This document shows positions 1 through 7,327 of a DNA stretch of 32,605 nucleotides, piece after piece (the first letter of the stretch is position 1; every line of letters starts with the position of its first letter). The DNA is from Acidobacteriota bacterium (GTDB lineage Bacteria > Acidobacteriota > Vicinamibacteria > Vicinamibacterales > CAVVIG01). The notes under the pieces are model-generated. The model saw only the letters and a list, made by a program, of their open reading frames with translations, was not told where the DNA came from and ran no database searches. The DNA lies in contig JAHFUL010000019.1 of the NCBI GenBank assembly GCA_023265155.1, positions 1 to 32,605 of the forward strand, in the 5' to 3' direction. A program made the translations under genes and the position numbers.

Positions 1-1810
1 GCTGCTCGTCGAGCTCGCCGAGTGCGCGTGCGAGGTCTTCCTCCAGCCGAGCCGCCGTCTGCGCCTGACGCAGACGCTCGGTCAAGTCTGATAACTCGGG
101 AACTGTCGGATCAATGTCACGAACCCGCTCGAGCGTTTGCGACGCCTCGTCGAGACGGCCGTTCATCAGCGCTGTCCGGGCGCCTGTCAGCAGCGTCGTG
201 AGACGCTCGACACGCTCGTGTTCGACGCGCCGCTGTTCTTCAATCTCACGAAGGGTGAGACGCAGTTCTTCGAGCGTACCCGCCACGAGGGCATTCGACG
301 TCGGTTGGAGCGCCTCCAGCGACTGGAGTGCCGCCTGGTGTTCACCATTGAGGAAGCGGCGCCGGGCGTCGTCGACGCCGGCGCGGATACGAGCCTCCTC
401 CTGTCTCTGCCTGAGTGCGGGTTCCGCCGCGACCCTGACAGCCTGCGCTTCGGCGTTGTCCGGGTCGAGAACCAACGCCTGCTCGACCTCGTGCAGCGCC
501 GATGTCAGATTGCCGCCCTCATATGCCGCCCGCGCGCGGCTGATCGTCTCGCGAACAGCCGTTGAACGCACACGGGTTTCTTCTGCCAGGACCTCGTCAC
601 GAACTTTCGCGATCTCGGGGTGGGTGCGTGACAGCTGGGACGCGGCATCCAACGACCTCCGCGCCGCGGTCGTCGCTCCGCGCGTCAGGTGCTGTCGTGC
701 TTCGGCGAGCTGCGCCTGTACTTGCTGTTCGTTGATCGTCGCGTGAATACGATCGATGCGCGAGATGGCTCGTGCGTCGGAGGGGTTGAGCATCAGTACC
801 TGTTTGCACGATGCGATCGCGGCCTGATAGTCCCCTGAATCAAATGCGCGCTGCGCGGCGGCCAGATGTTCTTCAATTTCCTGCGACCGTGATCTGGTCA
901 CGTCGCGATTGGCCGGGGGTGGTGTTTTCCGCGCCGGAATCGGCACATCCGGAGGCGAGATCTCAGTCGGCGGCGCAGCCTTGACGGCGGCCGCCTGCGG
1001 ACCCAGGCGAATGCTTGTCAGCTCCTTCTGAACGGCCGCGATATTCTGAAACCGTCGATCCGGATTCGTCTCGAGCGCCCGGTCGACCAGGCGCACGAGA
1101 CGCGGGTCGAGGTCCGGGCAGTATTCAGTGATAGGCCTCGGGACGCCGTTCAAGATCTGATGAAACACCTCGTCAGGAAGCTGGCCCGGGAAGGCTCGTT
1201 GATGCGATAACAGCTCATACAACACCGCGCCTAGAGAGAAAATGTCCGCTCGGGTGTCGACGGGAGTGCCTTTGATTTGTTCCGGGGACATGTAGTTCAA
1301 CGTCCCCATGATCGTGCCCGGCACGGTTATCCCGGTGGCGATCAGTTTGGCGATTCCGAAGTCCAGAATTTTGACGGTTCCCTCGGGGCCCACGATCAGA
1401 TTGGCTGGCTTGATGTCCCGATGAACGATGCCTGCCTCATGAGCGTGCGCAAGCCCGGCGCAAACCTCTTCAGCCAGCTGCAGCTTGCGCTGGACAGATA
1501 GCGGCGGCCGCAAGCACACCAGGTCGGCGAAGGTTTCGCCCCGAACGTACTCCATCGCGATGAACGGCAGGCCGTCGTGTTCACCCACGTCGTAGATGGT
1601 GACGATGTTGGGATGACTCAGGCCGCCGGCAGCCCTGGCTTCGCGGGAGAAACGGTCGCGAAGCTCCGGGGTGTCGTATTCGCGTCTGAGCAGCTTGATG
1701 GCCACGTAACGACCGATCCGCGGATCGCGCGCGCGATAGAGTGCACCCATCCCGCCATGACCGATCAGGTCGACGACCTCGTAGCGCCCGAGGAATGGTG
1801 GAATCTTCAC
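1..1810 (-). CDS. PknB-type serine/threonine protein kinase with TPR-like C-terminal region (3' end outside window)
   Basis: Reading the reverse strand from a GTG at 1810 gives about 603 residues with no stop before the window edge, so the gene is 3'-truncated here. An in-frame stop lies at 1864-1862 and this GTG is the only usual start codon after it. The N-terminal 275 residues are a complete Hanks-type kinase: glycine loop GHGGMG (17-22), VAIK lysine 39, HRDIKPANL with catalytic Asp132, DFG Asp150, and a SPEQ in place of APE. After a Pro/Ala-rich linker, the rest is helical with TPR-like units (for example AFDSGDYQAAIASCKQVLML followed by NPSD). Family knowledge: such kinases phosphorylate Ser/Thr of partner proteins. 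I see no transmembrane helix or PASTA domain in the visible part, so it looks cytosolic and probably uses the TPR-like tail to bind partners. Its substrate is not indicated. Confidence 0.93.
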   Translation of the reverse strand, partial: MKIPPFLGRYEVVDLIGHGGMGALYRARDPRIGRYVAIKLLRREYDTPELRDRFSREARAAGGLSHPNIVTIYDVGEHDGLPFIAMEYVRGETFADLVCLRPPLSVQRKLQLAEEVCAGLAHAHEAGIVHRDIKPANLIVGPEGTVKILDFGIAKLIATGITVPGTIMGTLNYMSPEQIKGTPVDTRADIFSLGAVLYELLSHQRAFPGQLPDEVFHQILNGVPRPITEYCPDLDPRLVRLVDRALETNPDRRFQNIAAVQKELTSIRLGPQAAAVKAAPPTEISPPDVPIPARKTPPPANRDVTRSRSQEIEEHLAAAQRAFDSGDYQAAIASCKQVLMLNPSDARAISRIDRIHATINEQQVQAQLAEARQHLTRGATTAARRSLDAASQLSRTHPEIAKVRDEVLAEETRVRSTAVRETISRARAAYEGGNLTSALHEVEQALVLDPDNAEAQAVRVAAEPALRQRQEEARIRAGVDDARRRFLNGEHQAALQSLEALQPTSNALVAGTLEELRLTLREIEEQRRVEHERVERLTTLLTGARTALMNGRLDEASQTLERVRDIDPTVPELSDLTERLRQAQTAARLEEDLARALGELDEQ

Positions 1811-2202
1811 AGAGTCTGTTGAATGCCTGGCTTTAGCCTCAAAGCCCCCGGTGAACGTCGATCACCGCTGACGGGTCGGTCTCGCCAGTGCGGTCGGCGC
1901 CAGGGGTCGGCGATCTGCGGGTCCCGCTCGTTCATCACACTCATGCGCAGCCGGCCCACCGGGCGAATCACGCTCGTCGTCAACTCGTCAGCGGCAGCGA
2001 CTTGTACCACGGGCTGCCAAGGTGCTCGCGGTACCTTTTCAGTCTTTGAACGGGAAAGCGTTCACTATAACAGGGATCGGGAGCAAACCACGGATTGGAC
2101 AGGCATTCCGGACGGCCTCGAAGCGCCTCATGCGAAAAGACTCATGTGATTGATTTTTGTCCCCACGGAGAAAACCCGCGCTAAACTGCTTCCAACGTGT
2201 GG
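1811..2202. other. Intergenic region between divergent kinase and cupin genes
   Basis: About 390 bases with no coding region I can support. Short reading frames exist on both strands but resemble no family. On the reverse strand a TATAGT near 2069-2064 could be a -10 box for the kinase, but no good -35 lies at proper spacing. On the forward strand a TAAACT near 2181 could serve the cupin gene, also without a clear -35. Presumably it holds divergent promoters; this is inference. Confidence 0.4.
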
Positions 2203-3063
2203 ATGATCAAGCTGCTCACTCGTTCGTTGCGCTCTGTTGCACCCGTGCTTCTCTGGTCTCTCTTCGTCAGCGGTCCGCTTGCGGCTCAATCACCGACGCC
2301 GCGACCGCGGCCGCCAGCACCCGGGACGATGGTGTTCGTGCACGTCAGGAACGCGGAGGGCCGTTTGATGGCGGGCGTTCAGGTGCAGGTGAGCGGCGCG
2401 AGCACTGGCCAATTCACGACCGATATCGAAGGGACCGTTCGCCTTCCGTCGATGAGAGACGGCTCCTATCATCTCCTGTTCGAGCGAGACGGGTTCACTG
2501 CGGTGCAACGGGAGCTGACGTTGCGCGGCGGGCGGCCGGATGTGATTGATGTCGTGCTCAGTATTGCCCCCCCGCCCGAACCTCCGGTGCTTCCCGAGCC
2601 AACATCACAACCACTGCCACCGGCTCCGTCGGTGTCGCCAGAATCTGCTCCGCCAGCTGTGACGTCGTCCGGGGCGGTGACGAGAGGGGAAACGGCAGCA
2701 CGGGAGAAGACGGTCTCAATCACGAGCTTTCTCGAGAAGAACTTCATAGGCGGCCGGCAGCCGCTCAAAGAATCCGTACTCGGTTGCACGACGACGGCAC
2801 GAACGAGGCTGTTGCAACTCCGAGATGCGCTCGCGGAACACGCGCACGGCACCCTCGACGAGACGCTCTACGTGATCGCCGGTGAAGGAGCTCTGGTCGT
2901 GCCGAAGCACGATGACGTGCCTCTTGGGCCAGGCTCGCTGGCGATTATTCCGAGCGGCGTACCGCACGCGATCGAGCGTCGCGGCAAGAACCCGCTGATT
3001 CTCCTGTCGACACTTTCAGGAGAGCCCTGCCACGAGGAGACGACGCCGCAGAAGCAGGAATGA
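2203..3063 (+). CDS. Secreted protein with carboxypeptidase-regulatory-like domain and cupin domain
   Basis: 286 residues from ATG 2203; a GTG at 2197 is an alternative start, and neither has a strong Shine-Dalgarno. The N-terminus has basic residues, a hydrophobic stretch and a likely cleavage after AAQ, so it should be exported. Residues ~45-120 look like a carboxypeptidase-regulatory-like (CarboxypepD_reg) beta-sandwich, with VRNAEGRLMAGVQVQVSG and a GSYHLLFERDGF turn. A Pro-rich linker (~120-165) follows. The C-terminal ~90 residues form a cupin: motif 1 HAHGTLDETLYVIAGEG fits HxH(x4)E(x6)G, and motif 2 has GSLAIIPSGVPHAI. The metal-binding His and Glu residues are present. Role unknown: cupins bind metals and small ligands or act as enzymes, and I cannot choose. 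It stands alone, divergent from the kinase. Confidence 0.88.
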   Translation: MIKLLTRSLRSVAPVLLWSLFVSGPLAAQSPTPRPRPPAPGTMVFVHVRNAEGRLMAGVQVQVSGASTGQFTTDIEGTVRLPSMRDGSYHLLFERDGFTAVQRELTLRGGRPDVIDVVLSIAPPPEPPVLPEPTSQPLPPAPSVSPESAPPAVTSSGAVTRGETAAREKTVSITSFLEKNFIGGRQPLKESVLGCTTTARTRLLQLRDALAEHAHGTLDETLYVIAGEGALVVPKHDDVPLGPGSLAIIPSGVPHAIERRGKNPLILLSTLSGEPCHEETTPQKQE

Positions 3064-3079
3064 ACCGAAAGCCTCTGCG

Positions 3080-3127
3080 TGAGGTTCTAAGTAGAAGGGA
3101 GTTCTGCCGCGATACCCGCGAACCTCA
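3080..3127. repeat. Inverted repeat upstream of the small-gene cassette
   Basis: TGAGGTTC at 3080-3087 is matched by its exact complement GAACCTCA at 3120-3127, with about 32 bases between. A second AACCTC copy follows at 3138. It lies between the cupin gene and the small cassette and could be a weak hairpin or an operator for the cassette. Chance occurrence is possible. Confidence 0.3.
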
Positions 3128-3170
3128 GTAACCCGCTAACCTCTGGGGGTGTGCTAGGGTATGAAATGAC

Positions 3171-3452
3171 ATGGCTTCGAAGTCGGCGCCCATCTATGCC
3201 AACGTGGTCCATATTCGGCTAACGGACAACGAGCTCGTTTTCGAATTCGGTTCGCATTTTCCGGATAAGGGGGCAGACCAGGCACCACCCTCAGACTACG
3301 TACCAGATGTGCGCGTGGTTTTGCGGTCCGGCGTGATGGAGGCGATTGTCCAGGCTCTGTCGAAGACCTTTGAGGAACGCCAGGAGGCGAACGCTGAAGG
3401 GAGTGGTACCAGCGCGGCCCCGAAAGTTGATATTGAGGTCCACAACCCATGA
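3171..3452 (+). CDS. DUF3467-like small protein
   Basis: 93 residues from ATG 3171. The first ~70 residues (YANVVHIRLTDNELVFEFGS, then VRVVLRSGVMEAIVQALSKTFEE) follow the pattern of DUF3467 proteins: YAN..., a short beta-rich stretch ending in FG, then a strand with V.....M and an amphipathic helix. The last ~20 residues look disordered. The function of the family is not established, and my assignment is from pattern memory. The stop overlaps the ATG of the next gene by four bases (ATGA), which indicates co-translation. Base composition is visibly less GC-rich than the flanking housekeeping genes, hinting at acquired DNA. Confidence 0.7.
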   Translation: MASKSAPIYANVVHIRLTDNELVFEFGSHFPDKGADQAPPSDYVPDVRVVLRSGVMEAIVQALSKTFEERQEANAEGSGTSAAPKVDIEVHNP

Positions 3453-3895
3453 CTCTGTGCGTTGCGGATTTTGCTGAGCCCGAAATTGTTTCCTGGCGCG
3501 TTGATAGCCGGACCACGGCTCCTGCTGCTCCGATCCGACCCGACGTCGTGGTAAGGCGCGTTACCCCTGCTGGTTTTTGGCTGCTGGGAGCGCAATTTTT
3601 TTGTTCCTTTGCAGATGTTCGTTCTCCACGGGCGGGTGTCATTACGCAATTGGAGGACGGCTATGAGGTTCTGCAGCCGATTCCGTATCGGGTTTCACGA
3701 CAGGGCGAGCAAGACTTCATTGCGACTTTTGAGGAGGGCAACATCGCGATCAGCGGTGTCGACCCGCACGATGCTTATCAAAGCCTGCTAGCTGATATTC
3801 TCGACACGTTCGACTCCCTTGTGGCCGCGCCTCGATTGAGTCCGGCCGCTGTCCGTCAGCTTAACGTGCTCCGCGAATTCATCAGGCGTGGCTAG
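3449..3895 (+). CDS. Hypothetical protein, middle gene of small cassette
   Basis: 148 residues from ATG 3449, overlapping the previous gene by four bases. I do not recognise a family. The N-terminal half is mixed beta; the second half (IATFEEGNIAISGVDPHDAY followed by a leucine-rich helix) is loosely like the strand-turn-helix core of HicB-type antitoxins, in which a short strand, a G.d turn and a helix follow each other. That resemblance is weak. No signal peptide or membrane segment is seen. Its tight overlaps with both neighbours show that the three proteins are made together. As in its neighbours, GC content looks lower than in the rest of the window. Confidence 0.72.
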   Translation: MTLCVADFAEPEIVSWRVDSRTTAPAAPIRPDVVVRRVTPAGFWLLGAQFFCSFADVRSPRAGVITQLEDGYEVLQPIPYRVSRQGEQDFIATFEEGNIAISGVDPHDAYQSLLADILDTFDSLVAAPRLSPAAVRQLNVLREFIRRG

Positions 3896-4166
3896 CGTTC
3901 TCACTGCGCGAGAAGCCCTGGCAATAGCGAAGAAGCTGGACGCAGAACTGTCTGAGGGCCGGAAACACCTACGGGTGACCGTTCGGCTCAACGATCAGTT
4001 GGTAGGCAGCTACGGAATTCGACGAGGCGGGAATCTCCCGCACGATTTCGTTCCCCGCCAAATTCACGCAACAACCCGTCAGGCGATCGATCTCGCTCGC
4101 TGTCCGCTAACAAAAGAAGCGTTCGCAGCCATACTGGTTCAACAGGGCATTATTCACGCGACGTAG
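3888..4166 (+). CDS. Small HicA-like protein, last gene of cassette
   Basis: 92 residues from GTG 3888, which lies inside the preceding gene so the two overlap by eight bases. The order of elements (LTAREALAIAKKL helix, a KHLRVTVRL strand with a histidine, a GSYGIRRGG turn, VPRQI, and a closing helix ending ILVQQGI) resembles the small double-stranded-RNA-binding fold of HicA mRNA interferases. In HicA the catalytic histidine sits in a comparable first strand. The match is partial and carries an unusual YGIRRGGNLPHDF insertion. It could instead be an uncharacterised DNA- or RNA-binding protein. The gene ends about 120 bases from the 3' end of tRNA-Lys. Confidence 0.68.
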   Translation: MASVLTAREALAIAKKLDAELSEGRKHLRVTVRLNDQLVGSYGIRRGGNLPHDFVPRQIHATTRQAIDLARCPLTKEAFAAILVQQGIIHAT

Positions 4167-4289
4167 CCCGAGCCGTTGCTATCGGTTTGTTGCCTTCACC
4201 CCCAAACGGCAGGTCCGAGTGCCTTCAGGATCTGTGTGCTACCTGGAATCTGCGTGTCTGTCGGAATCGCGATAATTCCTGAGCAGAAG

Positions 4290-4364
4290 TGGTGACCCGG
4301 GCGGGGATCGAACCCGCGACCCTCTGATTAAAAGTCAGATGCTCTACCACTGAGCTACCAGGTC
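4290..4364 (-). tRNA. tRNA-Lys (anticodon UUU)
   Basis: The reverse strand folds as a full cloverleaf: acceptor stem GACCTGG/CCGGGTC with one G-U pair, D-arm GCTC...GAGC, anticodon arm TCTGA-CTTTTAA-TCAGA with anticodon TTT, variable GGGTC, T-arm GCGGG-TTCGATC-CCCGC, and discriminator A. The CCA end appears to be encoded (4292-4290). Length is 72 nucleotides plus CCA. A TAGAAT box about 20 bases upstream may be its -10 element. U34 of this tRNA is a target of MnmA, encoded at 20374-21450. Confidence 0.97.
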
Positions 4365-4455
4365 GTTGCGCAGCGATTCATTCTACTCTCCGGCCAGGCC
4401 CTTTTTTCTTTCACGCTATACTGATTCGGATCCTCGCGCGCAGCAAAATCACTGT

Positions 4456-4842
4456 ATGACGAAAAATGCCGCCCGTCTCGTGCTCGTCGTGGAAGACGAC
4501 GTGTCGGTTCGCCGTCCACTCGTGAAATTTCTCGAAATGCACGGCTTTTCGGTGTCGACGGCGGAGACGTCCGACGAAGGGCTCGAGGCGTTGACCAAGC
4601 AGCGGTTCGTGGCGGCCGTGATCGATTTGCGGCTCCGGCGTGGCAGCGGGCGCGACATTGTCGTGGCGACGCCGGCCGAGATCCCGGTCATCATTTTCTC
4701 GGGCGTGCCTTCGGAGTCCGCGGAGCTCGAACGCGTGCGGCCGAGGACCCGACTCATCGAAAAGCCGTATTCCCTCGTGCTCCTCGTCGAAGCGCTCGAA
4801 GAGATGCTCGCCGGGGCCGGCTCACAGAATCTTCATCCCTAG
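4456..4842 (+). CDS. Stand-alone response regulator receiver protein
   Basis: 128 residues from ATG 4456. This is a single CheY-like receiver domain: acidic pocket VVEDD near the N-terminus, phospho-acceptor Asp in AVIDLRL, Ser/Thr switch position in IIFSG, and conserved Lys in IEKPYS. There is no output domain, so it probably acts by protein contacts in a phosphorelay. No histidine kinase is nearby. The reading frame is open upstream of this ATG into the tRNA flank, but the receiver fold starts here. A TATACT at 4417-4422 is a candidate -10 box. Its last 21 bases overlap the convergent arginase gene. Confidence 0.88.
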   Translation: MTKNAARLVLVVEDDVSVRRPLVKFLEMHGFSVSTAETSDEGLEALTKQRFVAAVIDLRLRRGSGRDIVVATPAEIPVIIFSGVPSESAELERVRPRTRLIEKPYSLVLLVEALEEMLAGAGSQNLHP

Positions 4843-5733
4843 CGCCGACAGCGCCAGTTCGGTCCCGAGCTGCGCGGTCATGTTGCGAATGTCGAGCGTC
4901 GGATTCACTTCGACCAGATCGAGCGAGGTGAGCAGGCCCGAGTCGGCGACGATTTCCATCACCATGTGCGCTTCACGATAGTCGAGCCCGCCCTTCACCG
5001 GCGTGCCGACCCCCGGTGCAATCGACGGGTCGCACGCGTCCATGTCGAAGGAGACGTGGACGCCTGCCGTGCCCGTGCCCGCCAGCCTGACGGCCTCCTC
5101 CACGATGGTGGCGATGCCCTGCCGGTCGATATCCTTCATCGTGAACACGTGGACACCTGACGCGCGAACGGAGACCTTCTCGCGTTCGTCGAGATTGCGG
5201 ACGCCGATGAGCACAGTGTGAGCCGGAATGACTTTCGGGCTGAAACCACCGACTCTGGCGAGCTCGGCCGGTTCCTGGCCGAGGAGCGCCGCGAGCGGCA
5301 TGCCGTGCACGTTGCCGCTCAGGGTGGTGGCCGGTGTATTCATATCGCCGTGCGCATCGACCCACAGAAGCCCGAGGGGCAGTCCTCGCTCCTCTCTGGC
5401 CCAGGCCGACACGGCAGCGACCGACCCGGCGCCGAGGCTGTGATCGCCGCCGAGCACGATCGGCAGCGCGCCCTCGTTGAGCGAGGCGAGCGCGACGTCA
5501 TGCAGGCGCTGGCAGACGCCGGCGATGTCGTCGATGTACTTCTTCCGATCGTCCTTTGCATGACGAATCTCTGGAATCGGCGCGACCAGATCGCCTTTAT
5601 CGACCGTGGGCCAGCCGAGCGCCTCGATGCGGTCCCGCAGGCAGGCGATGCGGAACGCCGACGGTCCCATGTCCACGCCTCGCCGGCCGGCGCCAAGATC
5701 CAGTGGTACACCGATCAGGTGAATAGCTTTCAT
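4822..5733 (-). CDS. rocF: Arginase
   Basis: 303 residues of the ureohydrolase family, about the usual arginase length. It hydrolyses L-arginine to ornithine and urea with a binuclear manganese centre. The metal ligands are all visible: the His in GGDHSLG, DAHGDMN, and SFDMDACDPS. The start GVPLDLGAGRRGVDMGPSA and the late DLVEVNP motif favour arginase over agmatinase. I chose ATG 5733 because AAGG sits five bases upstream; a GTG at 5739 is the alternative. It lies 72 bases after hemY on the same strand, so it may share the haem transcript. Its 3' end overlaps the tail of the convergent receiver gene by 21 bases. Confidence 0.95.
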   Translation of the reverse strand: MKAIHLIGVPLDLGAGRRGVDMGPSAFRIACLRDRIEALGWPTVDKGDLVAPIPEIRHAKDDRKKYIDDIAGVCQRLHDVALASLNEGALPIVLGGDHSLGAGSVAAVSAWAREERGLPLGLLWVDAHGDMNTPATTLSGNVHGMPLAALLGQEPAELARVGGFSPKVIPAHTVLIGVRNLDEREKVSVRASGVHVFTMKDIDRQGIATIVEEAVRLAGTGTAGVHVSFDMDACDPSIAPGVGTPVKGGLDYREAHMVMEIVADSGLLTSLDLVEVNPTLDIRNMTAQLGTELALSALGMKIL

Positions 5734-5805
5734 CAGCACCTTCTTTCGTCTGCCTTCGGATTCCAGCTCTCTGCTTTCAGGCGAGGATCAGGAGAAGGCG
5801 GTGTC

Positions 5806-7311
5806 TCATGTGGGACGGCCTGCACTTGGCCGTGCGCCGCCGGCCAGAAAGCGTGAAACCCTGTCGGCCATCGCGCGGCCGTCGGCAATGCAGTCGGGGA
5901 TGCCGACGCCACGAAACCCGCTGCCGGTGATGAATAGACCCGGGTGAGCCTCGAGCAATCGGTCGATCGCCTGCATTCGCGCCAGATGACCGACCTCGTG
6001 CTGCGCGCTCGCGCGGTCCCACCGGTACACGCGGGTCAGGAGCGGCGGTCCCATCACGCCGAGGATCGGCCCGATCGCGGCCAGCGCCCGCGTGGTCAAT
6101 GCCTCGTCGGACAGTTCGAGCGCCCTCGGGTCGCGTGCGCCGCCCACGAAGACGCGGAGGAGCACACGGTCTGCAGGGGCACGATGCGCCCATTTCGACG
6201 AGAGCCACGATGCCGCGAGAATTCCAGTCGCTTCGACGCGAGGAACCACGAAGCCGGATCCATTGAGGGGATGCTGAACCGCGGTCCGCGGGAACGCCAT
6301 CGCGATAGTGGCTGTAGAGGCGTAGGGTATCTGGTCGCACAGGCGCGCGAGCGCCTCGTCTGCATCGCGGATGACATTCGCCGTGACGTAGGCCGGAGTT
6401 GCAAGAACAAGGGCAGAGGCGTGGAACCGGTCGTTCGAGGATGTTTCGATTGAGAAGGAGGGGGCTAATGGGTTCGCGAAGTTCGCTGGGTTCACCGGGT
6501 TCACGAGGTTCGTTGGGTTCACCGGGTTCACGAGGTTCGTTGGGTTCACCGGGTTCACGAGGTTCACCGAGTGAATTACCCGGGCGACTGGTGTGTTCAG
6601 GCGAATCGCGCCCGCGGGGAGGGCAGCGACGAGGGCCTCCACCATCTCACTGAGGCCACCGGGAAGCGATCGAAACGCTCCGTCCGGCGACGCCTGGCTC
6701 GGTTGGCGCCGGAACGCCCGGAGCAGGCTCCCATGTTGTCGCTCGGCTTCAGTAAATCGGGGAAACAGCGCTCGCAAGGAGAGGCGATCGACGTCGCCGG
6801 CATGGATCCCGGCCAGCAGCGGCTCGGCGAGATACGCGGTGGCTTCGGCGCCGAAGCGCCGCGTCATGAACGCGCCAATGGACTCGTCCGAGTCGTCTTC
6901 CAGAGGCCGAGGCGGTACGAGGATTTCGGCTCCCATGCGGAGCTTGCCGGCCCAGGAAAAGAGCCGCGTTCGCACGAACGGGCCCACACGCGTCGGAATC
7001 CCCAGAACAGACGACGAGGGGAGCGGATGCAGAGTCTGGCCCCGTTGAATGAACGCCAGCCGTGGTGGCTTGGTTGGAATCAATCGATCGCCGAGCCCGA
7101 GCGCTCGACAGAGTTCGATGCCATCGGGCTTTTGCACGAGGAGCGCGTCGGGCCCGCCATCGATCGTGTATCCGTCAACCCGCTCGCTCAGAATCACGCC
7201 ACCGGCTCGTCTGCCCGCTTCAAGGAGAACGAACGGGTATCCGCGGCGATCCAGCTCGTAGGCTGTCGCCAGTCCGGCGATGCCGCCGCCGACGATGACC
7301 ACCGGTTGCAT
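5806..7311 (-). CDS. hemY: HemY-type protoporphyrinogen/coproporphyrinogen oxidase
   Basis: 501 residues from ATG 7311 with AGGAAA just upstream. It is an FAD-dependent oxidase of late haem synthesis. The N-terminal dinucleotide fold VVIVGGGIAGLATAYEL is followed by LEAGRRAGG; the C-terminal FAD motif is ITGSGFRGVGIPDCIADG. It would oxidise protoporphyrinogen IX or, in the coproporphyrin pathway, coproporphyrinogen III; sequence reading alone does not settle which. It is 16 bases after hemH. Oddity: residues 251-277 are three near-identical 9-residue repeats (LVNPVNPTN) encoded by a 27-base tandem repeat. They sit where related enzymes have an ordinary loop, so the protein carries an extra low-complexity insertion. 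The frame is intact, so I treat it as functional. Confidence 0.94.
   Translation of the reverse strand: MQPVVIVGGGIAGLATAYELDRRGYPFVLLEAGRRAGGVILSERVDGYTIDGGPDALLVQKPDGIELCRALGLGDRLIPTKPPRLAFIQRGQTLHPLPSSSVLGIPTRVGPFVRTRLFSWAGKLRMGAEILVPPRPLEDDSDESIGAFMTRRFGAEATAYLAEPLLAGIHAGDVDRLSLRALFPRFTEAERQHGSLLRAFRRQPSQASPDGAFRSLPGGLSEMVEALVAALPAGAIRLNTPVARVIHSVNLVNPVNPTNLVNPVNPTNLVNPVNPANFANPLAPSFSIETSSNDRFHASALVLATPAYVTANVIRDADEALARLCDQIPYASTATIAMAFPRTAVQHPLNGSGFVVPRVEATGILAASWLSSKWAHRAPADRVLLRVFVGGARDPRALELSDEALTTRALAAIGPILGVMGPPLLTRVYRWDRASAQHEVGHLARMQAIDRLLEAHPGLFITGSGFRGVGIPDCIADGRAMADRVSRFLAGGARPSAGRPT
6481..6561. repeat. 27-bp tandem repeat, three copies, inside hemY
   Basis: Three consecutive 27-base units at 6481-6507, 6508-6534 and 6535-6561. 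Copies two and three are identical and copy one differs by one base. Degenerate partial copies flank both sides (GGTTCGCGAA before, GGTTCACC after). Within each unit a GGTTCAC-like core recurs about every nine bases. The length is a multiple of three, so copy-number change would not shift the hemY frame. Confidence 0.95.
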
Positions 7312-7327
7312 CAGTTTCCTGCCAGTT

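Noticed and set aside
1807-2010. A 67-codon minus-strand frame just upstream of the kinase.
   Set aside because: It ends inside the kinase start, has no recognisable features, and the area more likely holds the kinase promoter.
4290-4364. tRNA-Lys as an attachment site for an integrated element.
   Set aside because: No copy of the tRNA 3' end was found on the far side of the small cassette and no integrase is present.
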